In this document: positions 49,386-58,653 of the stretch, piece after piece
Position numbering within the stretch: position 1 is the first letter of the stretch
How the letters are laid out: every line of letters starts with the position of its first letter
Assembly: GCF_014196745.1 (NCBI RefSeq)
Contig: NZ_JACIEH010000001.1
Location: 806,001 to 870,000 of the forward strand
Direction: 5' to 3'
Source of the DNA: Sphingomonas kyeonggiensis
GTDB lineage: Bacteria; Pseudomonadota; Alphaproteobacteria; Sphingomonadales; Sphingomonadaceae
DNA: 64,000 bases
Notes under the pieces: generated by a model
Seen by the model: the letters and a program-made list of their open reading frames with translations, nothing else
Database searches by the model: none
Told to the model about the DNA's origin: nothing
Made by a program: the position numbers and the translations under genes

Positions 49386-50240
49386 ATGATTGCGGCGGCG
49401 TTGTCGTTGGGCTGGGCGCTCTCGATGCAGGACGCGGGCTCGATGGCCGCGCGGCCTAGCCCGCGTGGCAGGCCTCAGGCCTGGGTCACCGACGAGGATT
49501 ATCCCGCCGCCGCGATGTGGCAGCGTCAGGCGGGCGCCGTGGCGGCGCGGCTCGATCTCGATGCGCAGGGCGTGCCGACAGCCTGCAAGGTCACGCGCTC
49601 CAGCGGTTCGGTCGTGCTGGACGAGACGACCTGCGCGCTGATGCAGGCGCGTGCGCGGTTCAATCCGGCCCGCGATGGCACGGGCAAGCCGGTGGCCGGA
49701 GCCTATCCCTTCACCTTCACCTGGGTATTGCCGCAAGGCGAGGCGCAGTTCGGCTCCTGGCTGTACTTCAACCGGATCCGCATCACCGGCGACGGGCGTA
49801 TCGCGGGTTGCATGTCGCAGAGCCGTGGCGCGGGGTTCAGCCGCGCCACGGGTGGTGCCTGCAACCGGCTGGGCGCGCCGGTATCTCCGGCTATGACGGC
49901 GCTGCTCGGCAAGTCGGGCGCAGGCGCGACCGTGCAGGTGATCGAGGCGCACATGGTCAATGGCGAGGCGATTCCGGCGATCGATCGCCCACTTTCGAAG
50001 CCCTTTTACGAGCGCAGGATCCGCTTCGACGTCGATGCCGCCGGCAATGTCGCGAACTGCAAGCTGGTGAGCGGCGCGGTGGAGCAGGATCCACTCGGTT
50101 TCGTCGTTCATCGGTGCCATTCGGGCGTCCGCTATCCGGCCCAGGCCAGCGGCAAGCGCAGCGTCGAGATGACCGTGTCGATGTATCTGACGCGTGAAGC
50201 GCCGCCCCCGCGTGATCCTGCCGAAGGACCCACGGTCTGA
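49386..50240 (+). CDS. TonB-C-domain secreted protein (paralogue of the previous gene)
   Basis: 284 aa from ATG 49386, GGGAGAAG upstream. A weak signal peptide is followed by DEDYPAAAMWQRQAGAVAARLDLDAQGVPTACKVTRSSGS, the same TonB-C block as the previous gene, and a second copy-like half (RRIRFDVDAAGNVANCKLVSGAVEQDP) near the C-terminus. The pair probably arose by duplication. Partner unknown. Confidence 0.78.
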   Translation: MIAAALSLGWALSMQDAGSMAARPSPRGRPQAWVTDEDYPAAAMWQRQAGAVAARLDLDAQGVPTACKVTRSSGSVVLDETTCALMQARARFNPARDGTGKPVAGAYPFTFTWVLPQGEAQFGSWLYFNRIRITGDGRIAGCMSQSRGAGFSRATGGACNRLGAPVSPAMTALLGKSGAGATVQVIEAHMVNGEAIPAIDRPLSKPFYERRIRFDVDAAGNVANCKLVSGAVEQDPLGFVVHRCHSGVRYPAQASGKRSVEMTVSMYLTREAPPPRDPAEGPTV

Positions 50241-50283
50241 GACTGGCGACGATTTACGATTGGCGAAGCCGAATCGAGTCACT

Positions 50284-50598
50284 ATGTCCGGATCACCCGC
50301 ACGGATGACTGTCCGTGCAGTATTAGAGACTTGCCGTTTGGAACTGCTGCTTCTCCTGACTGCCTTCCTCGCGAGCCTGACCGGTGTCGGTCAGGCCGAT
50401 CGCGGTGGAATCCGGCAGGTCCAGGGTGTCGCGGTGGTCCAGGCCGCGCAGGTGGCTCAGGCGGCGGTGCTTCCCGCGCGCCGCGCCGCACTCGCACTTC
50501 CCGTGCCGCTGCTGCGGCCCGAACAGGCCGCGCCACTCGCGACCGTGCAGCTTCCCCTTGGCGAACTGCGCCTGCCCTTCGAGCGCCGGCTCGAATGA
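50284..50598 (+). CDS. small signal-peptide ORF upstream of secA
   Basis: 104 aa from ATG 50284 (ATG 50305 is also possible). A basic start, then a strong hydrophobic segment (LELLLLLTAFLASLTGVGQA) with a likely signal-peptidase site, then an Ala/Val/Pro/Leu-rich region (ALALPVPLLRPEQAAPLATV) ending in FERRLE. No family recognised. Its place directly before secA, with hairpins in the gap, is that of SecM in gammaproteobacteria. No known arrest motif (SecM, RAPP) is seen. Confidence 0.55.
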   Translation: MSGSPARMTVRAVLETCRLELLLLLTAFLASLTGVGQADRGGIRQVQGVAVVQAAQVAQAAVLPARRAALALPVPLLRPEQAAPLATVQLPLGELRLPFERRLE

Positions 50599-50607
50599 GC
50601 TTTTCCA

Positions 50608-50680
50608 CGGCCCGCTGAACCGCAGGGCCGTTTCCACCGTTCTCGCATCCAAACGGGCGCCGGCCGCAGCGGCGCGCCCG
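50608..50680 (+). promoter_or_regulatory. two hairpins in the leader of secA
   Basis: CGGCCC (50608-50613) with GGGCCG (50625-50630) followed by TTTCC, and CGGGCGC (50654-50660) with GCGCCCG (50674-50680) containing an inner GCCG-CAG-CGGC. They lie between the upstream ORF and the secA start (50713). The first could be an attenuator. Confidence 0.35.
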
Positions 50681-50712
50681 TCCGACCACCCTAGATTTAG
50701 ACTGGAAAACCC

Positions 50713-53454
50713 ATGCTCGGCGGCATTGCCAAGTCCCTTTTCGGCTCCTCGAACGATCGTTACGTGAAGTCGCTCGGCAGCATCGTGCAGAAGATCGCCG
50801 GCTTCGAGCCTGCGCTGCAGGCGATGAGCGACGAGGAGCTTTCGAACCAGACCGTCAAGTTCCGCGAACGCCTGGCGAATGGCGAGAAGCTCGACGCGCT
50901 GCTCCCCGAAGCCTTCGCCACCGTGCGCGAGGCGGCCAAGCGCGTGCTCGGCCAGCGCCACTACGACGTGCAGATGGTCGGCGGCATCGTGCTCCACCGC
51001 GGCGAGATCGCCGAGATGCGCACCGGCGAGGGCAAGACGCTGGTCGCCACGCTCGCGACCTATCTCAACGCGCTGCCGGGCGACGGCGTCCACGTCGTCA
51101 CCGTCAACGATTATCTCGCCTCGCGCGACGCCGAATGGATGGGTCGCGTCTACCGCTTCCTCGGCCTCACCACGGGCGTGATCATCCCGAACCTGTCGGA
51201 CCATCAGCGCCGCGAGGCCTATGCCGCCGACATCACCTACGGCACGAACAACGAGTTCGGCTTCGACTATCTGCGCGACAACATGAAGTACGAGCGCGCC
51301 TCGATGACGCAGCGCCCGTTCAACTTCGCGATCGTCGACGAAGTCGACTCGATCCTGATCGACGAGGCCCGCACGCCGCTGATCATCTCGGGCCCCACCG
51401 ACGACAAGTCCGAGCTCTACATGGGCGTCGACGTCGTCGTGAAGCAGCTCGTCCCCGAGGATTACGAGAAGGACGAGAAGCAGCGCACCATCGTGCTGAC
51501 CGAGGATGGCACCGAGCGCGTCGAGCGGATGCTCGAGGCGGCCGGCCTGCTCCAGGGCGCAAATCTCTATGATTTCGAGAACACCCAGGTCGTCCACCAC
51601 CTGAACCAGGCGCTGCGCGCGAACGTGATGTTCAAGCGCGACATCGACTACATCGTGAAGGACGAGAAGGTCGTCATCATCGACGAGTTCACCGGCCGCA
51701 TGATGGATGGCCGCCGCTGGTCGGATGGCCTGCACCAGGCGGTGGAAGCCAAGGAAGGGGTGGCGATCGAGCCCGAGAACCAGACGCTCGCCTCGATCAC
51801 CTTCCAGAACTATTTCCGCATGTACCCCAAGCTGGGCGGCATGACCGGCACCGCGGCGACCGAGGCGCCGGAATTCTTCGACATCTACAAGATGAACGTC
51901 GTCACGATCCCGACCAACCTGCCGGTGCAGCGCGTCGACGAGGAAGACGAGTTCTACAAGACGCTCGAGGAAAAGTTCGCGGCGATCGCCAAGAAGATCA
52001 AGGAGCATTCGGCCAAGGGCCAGCCGGTGCTGGTCGGCACCGTCTCGATCGAGAAGTCGGAAATGCTCTCGGACTTCCTCAACAAGGAAGGCGTCGAGCA
52101 CAGCGTGCTCAACGCACGCCAACACGAGCACGAAGCGCACATCGTCGCGCAGGCGGGCCGCATCGGCGCGGTGACCATCGCCACCAACATGGCGGGCCGC
52201 GGCACCGACATCCAGCTGGGCGGCAACCTAGAGTTCCGCGTCCATGACGAGCTGTCCGAGATGGAGGAGGGCCCGGCCAAGGATGCCGCGATCGAGCAGA
52301 TCAAGGCCGAGATCGCGGCCGAGAAGGAGCGCGTGAAGCAGGCCGGCGGCCTGTTCGTGCTTGGCACCGAGCGTCACGAGAGCCGCCGCATCGACAACCA
52401 GCTGCGCGGCCGTTCGGGCCGTCAGGGCGATCCGGGCCTCAGCCGCTTCTACCTCTCGCTGGACGACGACCTGCTGCGCATCTTCGGCTCGAACACGCTG
52501 TTCGCCAAGATGATGCGCAACAACATCCAGGACGGCGAGGCGATCGGCTCCAAGTGGCTGTCCAAGGCGATCGAGACCGCGCAGCGCAAGGTCGAGGCGC
52601 GCAACTACGACATCCGCAAGCAGGTCGTCGAATATGACGACGTGATGAACGACCAGCGCAAGGTCATCTACGAGCAGCGCGCGGACATCATGGACGCCGA
52701 GACCGTGGGCGACGTCGTTGCCGACATGCGGGCCGAGACGGTGAACGCGATCGTCGGCGAATATTGCCCGCACGGCTCGTATCCCGAGCAGTGGAAGGTC
52801 GATGCGCTCAAGGAGAAGGTGCTCGGCACCCTCAACGTCGAAGCGCCGGTCGACCAGTGGATCAAGGACGAGGCGCAGATCGAGCCGGAGATCGTCGAGG
52901 AGCGCATCCGCGAGGCCGCGGACAAGCTCGTCGAGGCCAAGTCGGCCGATCTCGAGGTCGAGACCTGGCGCCAGGTCGAGAAGTCGATCCTGCTGCAGAA
53001 TCTCGATCATCACTGGAAGGAGCATCTCGCGATGCTCGACGCGCTGCGCCAGGTCGTCCACCTGCGCGCCTACGCCCAGAAGACGCCGATCAACGAGTAC
53101 AAGCACGAGGCGTTTGCGATGTTCGAGCGCATGCTCGGCCAGATCCGCGAGGACGTGACCCGCACGCTCGCCTTCGCCCAGTTCCGCATGGATCCGGCGC
53201 CGGAGCTGCCGGAGCTGCCGGACTTCCTGACCACGCACATCGACCCGCTGACCGGCGAGGACGATACCTATGACTATGACGCTGGCGCCGCCGGCCTGGT
53301 CACTACCCGCCTGTCGCAGCTGGGCATTCCCCAGCCTTCGACCGAGGATCTTGGTACCGATCCGTCGCAATGGGAAGGCGTGGTCAGCCGCAACGCCCCG
53401 TGCCCGTGCGGTTCGGGCAACAAGTACAAGCACTGCCACGGCCAGGTGGCCTGA
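50713..53454 (+). CDS. secA: preprotein translocase ATPase SecA
   Basis: 913 aa, full length. Walker [36 protein letters not shown] (motif II), the preprotein-binding domain, [14 protein letters not shown] and [18 protein letters not shown] (motifs IV-VI). The C-terminal zinc-binding SEC-C motif [14 protein letters not shown] is intact, so it can bind SecB. It drives export through SecYEG. The start lies 114 nt after a small signal-peptide ORF. Confidence 0.98.
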   Translation: MLGGIAKSLFGSSNDRYVKSLGSIVQKIAGFEPALQAMSDEELSNQTVKFRERLANGEKLDALLPEAFATVREAAKRVLGQRHYDVQMVGGIVLHRGEIAEMRTGEGKTLVATLATYLNALPGDGVHVVTVNDYLASRDAEWMGRVYRFLGLTTGVIIPNLSDHQRREAYAADITYGTNNEFGFDYLRDNMKYERASMTQRPFNFAIVDEVDSILIDEARTPLIISGPTDDKSELYMGVDVVVKQLVPEDYEKDEKQRTIVLTEDGTERVERMLEAAGLLQGANLYDFENTQVVHHLNQALRANVMFKRDIDYIVKDEKVVIIDEFTGRMMDGRRWSDGLHQAVEAKEGVAIEPENQTLASITFQNYFRMYPKLGGMTGTAATEAPEFFDIYKMNVVTIPTNLPVQRVDEEDEFYKTLEEKFAAIAKKIKEHSAKGQPVLVGTVSIEKSEMLSDFLNKEGVEHSVLNARQHEHEAHIVAQAGRIGAVTIATNMAGRGTDIQLGGNLEFRVHDELSEMEEGPAKDAAIEQIKAEIAAEKERVKQAGGLFVLGTERHESRRIDNQLRGRSGRQGDPGLSRFYLSLDDDLLRIFGSNTLFAKMMRNNIQDGEAIGSKWLSKAIETAQRKVEARNYDIRKQVVEYDDVMNDQRKVIYEQRADIMDAETVGDVVADMRAETVNAIVGEYCPHGSYPEQWKVDALKEKVLGTLNVEAPVDQWIKDEAQIEPEIVEERIREAADKLVEAKSADLEVETWRQVEKSILLQNLDHHWKEHLAMLDALRQVVHLRAYAQKTPINEYKHEAFAMFERMLGQIREDVTRTLAFAQFRMDPAPELPELPDFLTTHIDPLTGEDDTYDYDAGAAGLVTTRLSQLGIPQPSTEDLGTDPSQWEGVVSRNAPCPCGSGNKYKHCHGQVA

Positions 53455-53461
53455 GATCAGG

Positions 53462-53480
53462 GGCGGGCCTCAGGCCCGCC
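53462..53480 (+). terminator. possible terminator hairpin after secA
   Basis: GGCGGGC-CTCAG-GCCCGCC, perfect 7-bp stem 7 bp after the secA stop, without a T-run. Confidence 0.4.
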
Positions 53481-53496
53481 ACTACTCAATATTCCG

Positions 53497-53574
53497 TCAT
53501 CCCCGCGCAGGCGGGGATCCAGAGCCAAGGGCGACGCCGCCTGTAACCCTGGATCCCCGCCTGCGCGGGGATGA
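53497..53574. repeat. REPIN-like palindromic repeat, family B
   Basis: Perfect 26-bp inverted arms (53497-53522, 53549-53574) around a 26-nt spacer; the arm core is CCCCGC-GCA-GGCGGGG-like. Same architecture as the family A repeats but different arm sequence. Lies after secA. Confidence 0.8.
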
Positions 53575-53580
53575 AGATTC

Positions 53581-53858
53581 TTGAGGCGAGCTGCCTTTCA
53601 TATGCCCGTGCTCCCCGGCCTTCGCCGGAGAACCTTGCAATGTAGGATTTCGTCTGCTCGGCTCGCGCAGCTGGCCTTGGGGCTGGCTGCTCTTTGATTT
53701 CGTTGGAAAAATAGGATCACGCGCTCGCAAGAATGTTGCGAGATGCGCGGCGCTGCCGGGAATTGTGTCAACTTAGGGTGCCGCGAAAACCGCCATTGGC
53801 GTGAACTTGGTGAACTTTGACGAGTCGCACTTGCAGCTGGTGTTGGAAGGGCTTTGGG
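53581..53858. other. intergenic stretch without recognised features
   Basis: About 280 bp of lower GC content after the repeat. No ORF with a ribosome site, no tRNA and no clear promoter seen. An ORF that starts at 53801 on the plus strand is antisense to the lipoprotein gene and rejected. Confidence 0.5.
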
Positions 53859-53897
53859 GAGGACAAAAGAAAAGGGAGGGCTGGTCAGCCCTCCCTT
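53859..53897 (-). terminator. terminator of the CC0125/CC1285-type lipoprotein gene
   Basis: On the minus strand AAGGGAGGGC-(TGACCA)-GCCCTCCCTT followed by TTCTTTTGTCC. Confidence 0.75.
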
Positions 53898-53941
53898 CCG
53901 TTAGTCTCTCCCACGCGTGCAGGAGGATTTCTGATGCCCGC

Positions 53942-54553
53942 TTACTTCGGCGACGGCATCTGGATCGACGGGCCGAGGCGATTGACCACTTCGTGCGCGT
54001 CGAAGGCGCGGACATTGTCGCTGGGCTTGGGGCCCTTGCCCATCACCACTTCGGCCATCGCCTCATATTGGGTGACGGTGCGATAATCCCAGTCGCGATC
54101 GCGCCAGAAGGGATCGTCATAGAAGGGATCCCAGCTGCGCCAGCCCCAGCGCGGGCCGCGATAGAAGCGCCAGGACGGGCTCCAATAGCCCCAGGGGCCA
54201 CCGCCCCAACCCGGGCCGCCCCATGCGCCCGGCGTACGGACGATGTCGGTCTTCTTCTCGGTATCGCGATCCGCGAGCACGAAATAGTCGAAGCCCTGCT
54301 GCAGCGTCAGCTCGGCCGCCCGGTACAGCAGGTAGCGCTCGACCGTCTCACGCGCGGTCAGGCTGTTGCCCGCGAAGCTGACGCGGAAGCGATTGCCTTC
54401 GATCTGCGTGTCCGAATAGCCGTTGCGGCTGGTCGGGCCCGCGCCGGTCGCGGGCTGATAGGGGGTCGCGGTCATACAGGCGGACAGCGAGATGCTGCCG
54501 GCGAGGATGAGAGCAAGCGCTGCGAACCGAGGGCGCTTGGGAGTTCTCAACAT
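53942..54553 (-). CDS. CC0125/CC1285-type lipoprotein
   Basis: 203 aa from ATG 54553, with GGAGGAACC upstream; the extension to 54823 would overlap the phosphoribosyltransferase gene. Lipobox LSAC after the hydrophobic LALILAGSIS. GYSDTQIEGNRFRVSFAGNSLTARETVERYLLYRAAELTLQQGFDYFVL is the conserved core of this alphaproteobacterial family, followed by a Trp/Gly/Tyr-rich stretch (GGPGWGGGPWGYW) and YEAMAEVVMGKGPKP. Probably outer-membrane or periplasmic; function unknown. Confidence 0.85.
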   Translation of the reverse strand: MLRTPKRPRFAALALILAGSISLSACMTATPYQPATGAGPTSRNGYSDTQIEGNRFRVSFAGNSLTARETVERYLLYRAAELTLQQGFDYFVLADRDTEKKTDIVRTPGAWGGPGWGGGPWGYWSPSWRFYRGPRWGWRSWDPFYDDPFWRDRDWDYRTVTQYEAMAEVVMGKGPKPSDNVRAFDAHEVVNRLGPSIQMPSPK

Positions 54554-54674
54554 GGTTCCTCCAAGTTTAAAAATTCTGGGCACTGCTATGACGGAACGAA
54601 CGCGTGCCGTTGGGTATGTGTCCACGACGGAGCGTGTCATATCCGCGATTGACGGCAAGTGAATGAACTCGATT

Positions 54675-55187
54675 TCATGCGAGCCGCTCGGGGACTTCCA
54701 TTGCTTCCACCGCGAGCGTCTCGCGTGGGGCCATGGCTTCCCAGGGGAACACGAACCAGTCCTTGTCGATCGATCGATCGATCTGGCGCGAGCGGTAATC
54801 GACCCGTTGCGAGGAACGGACATTGTCGAGCAGCACGGCGAAGCGGATGCGGTTGGCGATGGCGCCTTCGGCGGCGAGCGCGTTGCGGATTTCGCCGATC
54901 GTCCTGCCGCTGTCGTTGATGTCCTCGACGAACAGCAGCCGGTCGCCGTCCCGGGTCCGCCTCGCGAGCACCGCGACCAGTTCCTCGCCGAACTGGGCGA
55001 TCTTGGTCGAATGGTCGATCGAGACCAGCGGAAGCCCCATGCGGTGCGACAGGAACACCGCCGGAGTCAGCCCGCCGCGGCCGATGCCGACGAGCAGGGT
55101 GGGCGTCCAGGGCTCCGCCGCTTCCGCAATGGCATGGATGCCCGCGACCATCTCGTCATGGGTGAAATGGGTGAAGACGATGCTCAA
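54675..55187 (-). CDS. purine phosphoribosyltransferase (Hpt1/XGPRT-like)
   Basis: 170 aa, TTG start overlapping the deaminase stop (TTGA). The PRPP loop LLFVEDINDSGRTIGEIRNAL and LLVGIGRGGLTPAVFLSHRMGLPL mark a type-I phosphoribosyltransferase of the xanthine/hypoxanthine group. With the deaminase next to it, adenine could go to hypoxanthine and then IMP. Confidence 0.87.
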   Translation of the reverse strand: MSIVFTHFTHDEMVAGIHAIAEAAEPWTPTLLVGIGRGGLTPAVFLSHRMGLPLVSIDHSTKIAQFGEELVAVLARRTRDGDRLLFVEDINDSGRTIGEIRNALAAEGAIANRIRFAVLLDNVRSSQRVDYRSRQIDRSIDKDWFVFPWEAMAPRETLAVEAMEVPERLA

Positions 55188-56200
55188 GCGTGTTCCTCCG
55201 CATAGGCGTCAACCCGGGCGAGATGCGTGGCGACTTCCTCATCCGAAAGGAACGAGCCGAGGAAACTGTTCCGCGCCAGCGTCACCAGGTCGCGCTTGCT
55301 GAGCGCGCGGCCCCTGGCGATCGCGCGGTAATTGTCTGCGACATAGCCGCCGAAATAGGCCGGGTCGTCGGAATTCACCGTGGCGCGCAGGCCGAGCTCC
55401 AGCATCCGGTCGATCGGGTGGACGTCGACAGAGGCGACGTTGCACAGCTTGACGTTGGACAGCGGGCAGACGGTGAGCGTCATCGACGAGCGAGCGAGCC
55501 GGGCGACCAGTGCGGGATCCTCGAGGCTGCGATTGCCGTGGTCGAGCCGGTCGACCGCGAGCAGGTCGAGCGCCTCATGGACATAGGCGGGCGGGCCTTC
55601 CTCGCCGGCATGGGCGACGCGCTTCAGGCCCATTGCCGCCGCGGCGGCGAAGACGCGTTCGAACTTGGAAGGCGGGTGGCCGACTTCCGAGGAGTCCAGG
55701 CCCACGCCGGCGATCCGGTCGAGCCAGGGCTGGGCCTGGGTCAGCGTCTTGAACGCATCCTCCTCGTCGAGATGGCGCAGGAAGCAGAGGATGAGCTTCG
55801 AGGAGATGCCCAGCCGCTGCTCGGCCTCGTCCATGCCGGCGAGCAGGCCGTTGGCGACCACGCCGAAGGGGATGCCGCGATGCGTGTGGGTCTGCGGATC
55901 GAAGAAGATTTCGGCATGGACCACGCCGTCCTCCGCCACCCGCTCGAAATAGGCGAGGGCGAGGTCGCGGAAATCCTCCTCGGTGCGCAGCACGTCGGCG
56001 CCGGCATAATAGATGTCGAGAAAGTCCTGCAGGTTCGAGAATTCATAGGCGGCGCGCACCTCCTCCACCGAGGCGAAGGGAATGGGGACATTGTTGCGCT
56101 GGGCGAAGGCGAACATCTGCTCGGGCTCGAGGCTGCCCTCGATGTGCAGATGGAGCTCGGCCTTGGGCAGCCCGGCGATGAAAGCGTCGAGATCGTGCAT
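55184..56200 (-). CDS. add: adenine/adenosine deaminase
   Basis: 338 aa, TIM-barrel amidohydrolase. PKAELHLHIEGSLEPE (zinc His pair), HAGEEGPPAYVHEALDLL, RLDHGNRSLEDP, VCPLSNVKLCNV and TVNSDDPAYFGGYV (catalytic Asp). GLDSSEVGHPPSKF and HAGEEGPP are the form seen in the adenine-deaminase subgroup (Pseudomonas PA0148 type), so adenine may be the real substrate rather than adenosine. Coupled to the phosphoribosyltransferase gene. Confidence 0.9.
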   Translation of the reverse strand: MHDLDAFIAGLPKAELHLHIEGSLEPEQMFAFAQRNNVPIPFASVEEVRAAYEFSNLQDFLDIYYAGADVLRTEEDFRDLALAYFERVAEDGVVHAEIFFDPQTHTHRGIPFGVVANGLLAGMDEAEQRLGISSKLILCFLRHLDEEDAFKTLTQAQPWLDRIAGVGLDSSEVGHPPSKFERVFAAAAAMGLKRVAHAGEEGPPAYVHEALDLLAVDRLDHGNRSLEDPALVARLARSSMTLTVCPLSNVKLCNVASVDVHPIDRMLELGLRATVNSDDPAYFGGYVADNYRAIARGRALSKRDLVTLARNSFLGSFLSDEEVATHLARVDAYAEEHA

Positions 56201-56269
56201 CGGCGGAACATCGCAGGCGCGGGGAGGAGTCGCAAGGGGAGCGGTGCGAGTGGTACGTCCGTTTCGGGG

Positions 56270-57352
56270 TTACGGATGCGGCGCATTGATCCCTGCTACG
56301 CCGGCCGGGGGAGGGGCGTCCTCCGGGGGCGGAGACGGCGGGGATGGCGGGTCGTCATGGGCCGAGCGGCGCCAGGCGCTGGGCGACATGCCGAACTCGG
56401 AGGTGAACCAGCGCGTGAAGGCGGCGGGAGAGGCATAACCGAGCATTTCGCCCACGGTCGCCACGGACTGGACGTTGTTGAGCAGGTGGCGGACCACCAG
56501 CTCGCGCCGCACGCCGTTGAGCACTGCGCTGAAACCCGTTCCTTCGGTCTCCAGCCTGCGCTGGAGCGTGCGCGGGGAAATGCCGATCTGGCGGGCAACG
56601 CTTTCTATCGAGGCATTGCCCGATGCGAGCAGGAGATACAGGCCCCGGCGGGTGCGATCGGTCTCGGTAAGGGGCGGGGCCGAGGGGAATTGCGCCTCGA
56701 AATAGCTGTTCGCATAGGCTGCGAGGTTGGAGCGGTACCCCGGATTGCGTGCCTGCAGCGCTTCGCGGTTGTAGACTACGCCGTTGACGTCGCTCCCGAA
56801 GATCACTGGGCAGCCGAGCACGCGGTGATGCACTTCGAGGGAGCGCGGGGCGCCGTGCATGAAGTGCAGGCATTCGGGTTTCCAGGCCTGTCCGCCGACC
56901 TCGGTGAAGGCGCGCGACAGGATCGCCGCCACCGCTTCATGGGCCTGGCGGGGCACGAAATCGATGTTGCTGACGATCTGGGTGCGTACGATCGCGCTGT
57001 CGCCCTCGACCTCCAGGTGGAAGGTGAGCAGGTCGCCGAGCAGGTGCTGGTAGCGGATCAGGACGCGGATCGCGTCCTCCAGCGTTTCCTGTTGCTGGAC
57101 GACCAGGCTGACGGGGCCGAGCGAGGAGAGGTCGCGGCGCTCTGCGATCAGCATCCCGAATTGCGGGCAGTTTGCCTCCATCGCCGAACGCTCGAGGATG
57201 GAGGCGATCACGCCGCGGGGCAGCCGCTCCTCCGGATTGCGTAATTGCGATGGGCTGACGCCGGTGTCGGCGAGAATACGATAGGGATCGAGGCCAACTT
57301 CGAGGGCGACCGAGACATAGTTCGTCAGTATCGCTGCACGTCCCGAGGTCAT
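56270..57352 (-). CDS. AraC-family transcriptional regulator
   Basis: 360 aa from ATG 57352, with GGGAGGG upstream. N-terminal Arabinose_bd/OruR-type ligand domain (TNYVSVALEVGLDPYRILADTGV), C-terminal AraC double HTH (IESVARQIGISPRTLQRRLETEGTGFSAVLNGVRRELV, ATVGEMLGYASPAAFTRWFTSEFGMSPSAWR). A Pro-rich tail follows. Divergent from the histidine kinase gene; may control it. Ligand unknown. Confidence 0.9.
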   Translation of the reverse strand: MTSGRAAILTNYVSVALEVGLDPYRILADTGVSPSQLRNPEERLPRGVIASILERSAMEANCPQFGMLIAERRDLSSLGPVSLVVQQQETLEDAIRVLIRYQHLLGDLLTFHLEVEGDSAIVRTQIVSNIDFVPRQAHEAVAAILSRAFTEVGGQAWKPECLHFMHGAPRSLEVHHRVLGCPVIFGSDVNGVVYNREALQARNPGYRSNLAAYANSYFEAQFPSAPPLTETDRTRRGLYLLLASGNASIESVARQIGISPRTLQRRLETEGTGFSAVLNGVRRELVVRHLLNNVQSVATVGEMLGYASPAAFTRWFTSEFGMSPSAWRRSAHDDPPSPPSPPPEDAPPPAGVAGINAPHP

Positions 57353-57527
57353 GCAGGTCCCTCCCCATGCCCGGAGTGCATCCGGAACATTACGAATCTT
57401 ATGCAGCGTGTCGTGAACTGCCAAGTGCTTGGCGTGAAATGCAAAGCAGCTTGGCGCAGCTCGTCATAAAGAGAATTGGGATACCGGTTTCCTGGGCAGG
57501 AACCGGTCGGGGCACGGAGAAAATAAT

Positions 57528-58346
57528 ATGGGGTTCGATGGGACATCGGCCGTTAGGCGCGATGTTGATAGCGGTAACAGGTTGAGTTCGACGACCGAGT
57601 CGATTCTTTTTCCCGCAAATGATTCGCCGATGGTTGGCTGCGCCCCGGGGCAGCCGGATGCCCGCGCCCGCCTGACGGCGATGAGCGCGATGGCGGCGGC
57701 GATGGCCCACGAGCTCAGCCAGCCGCTGACGGCGGCGAGCAATTACATGGAGGGTTGCGCGGCGGTGATCCGCCAGCGGATCCACGGGCTTGAGCAGCTG
57801 CTCGGCTTCATCGAGGATGCTGCGGCCCAGACGGCGCGCGCCTCCGACATTGTGCTGCGCATGCGCGCCTTCGTGAAGACGGGCGCGATCGACGCCCGCC
57901 CCGAATGCCTGGCCGAGATGCTCGACGCGGTGAGCGCGCGGCTGTCGTGTCTCGAGGATGTCGAAGTCGTCCGCAGCTTCGGGCCCGGCTCGACCTGCGT
58001 GCTGGGCGATCGCATCCAGCTTGAGATGGTCCTGTCGAACCTGCTGCTCAACGCGGCGCAGGCGATGTGGGACAGCCCTGTCCGTCGGATCGAGATCACC
58101 ACCTGGACGGAAGGCGGCCGCATCCGCATCCGCGTCGCCGATACCGGTCTCGGCGTCGCCCCGGCGATTCGCGAGCATCTGTTCGAGCCGATGGTGAGTA
58201 CCAAGGTCGATGGCACCGGCCTCGGCCTGGCGATCTCGCAGACGATCGTCGATGCGCATGACGGCACGCTGACCATCGAGCCGTCCGAGCCGGGCGAGGG
58301 CGCCGTCTTCGTACTGACGCTGCCGCGCGGCCCCGAGTTCATCTGA
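57528..58346 (+). CDS. orphan sensor histidine kinase (FixL/NtrB-like core)
   Basis: 272 aa, ATG with GGAGAAAATAAT upstream. The H-box MAHELSQPLTAASNYMEG (His61) follows a short N-terminus with no PAS or membrane segment. N-box LSNLLLNAAQAMWD, G1 VADTGLGVAP, G2 GTGLGLAISQTIVDAHDG. A soluble kinase of the FixL/NtrB class without its usual sensor domain, so it must be fed by a partner protein. No response regulator nearby. Confidence 0.88.
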   Translation: MGFDGTSAVRRDVDSGNRLSSTTESILFPANDSPMVGCAPGQPDARARLTAMSAMAAAMAHELSQPLTAASNYMEGCAAVIRQRIHGLEQLLGFIEDAAAQTARASDIVLRMRAFVKTGAIDARPECLAEMLDAVSARLSCLEDVEVVRSFGPGSTCVLGDRIQLEMVLSNLLLNAAQAMWDSPVRRIEITTWTEGGRIRIRVADTGLGVAPAIREHLFEPMVSTKVDGTGLGLAISQTIVDAHDGTLTIEPSEPGEGAVFVLTLPRGPEFI

Positions 58347-58381
58347 AGCCTTCCCCCCGAGGGCCTGTCCCCCAGGCCCCG

Positions 58382-58417
58382 AAGCCCCGCCCGTTCCCCC
58401 ACGGGCGGGGCTTTTTC
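58382..58417 (+). terminator. rho-independent terminator after the histidine kinase gene
   Basis: GCCCCGCCCGT (58384-58394), loop TTCCCC, ACGGGCGGGGC (58401-58411), then TTTTT. Confidence 0.8.
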
Positions 58418-58506
58418 GTGCGAGTCCATGCCGCGGACATGACGAAGATCGCGTCCGCACAAATGCGTCACGATTTGGAAATTCTTTTATTTTCAGAGGG
58501 TTGTGG

Positions 58507-58581
58507 TGGCTCCCTGAGTAGGATTCGAACCTACGGCCGCTCGATTAACAGTCGAGAGCTCTACCGCTGAGCTATCAGGGA
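58507..58581 (-). tRNA. tRNA-Asn (anticodon GTT)
   Basis: The full cloverleaf can be read on the minus strand: acceptor TCCCTGA (58581-58575) with TCAGGGA (58517-58511), D-loop AGCTCAGCGGTAGAGC, anticodon stem-loop CTCGACTGTTAATCGAG with GTT complementary to bases 58547-58549, T-loop GGTTCGAATCC, discriminator G and an encoded CCA (58507-58509). It decodes AAC/AAU. Confidence 0.95.
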
Positions 58582-58653
58582 TCACCATCTTTCCGCGCGG
58601 TGAACCGCGGCGGAGGCGGCGCTATGCCGCGGGTTTTCGCGGATTGCAAGGGG

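Noticed and set aside
53801..54652. 283-aa plus-strand ORF after secA
   Set aside because: Antisense to the lipoprotein gene, which has RBS, lipobox and family core.
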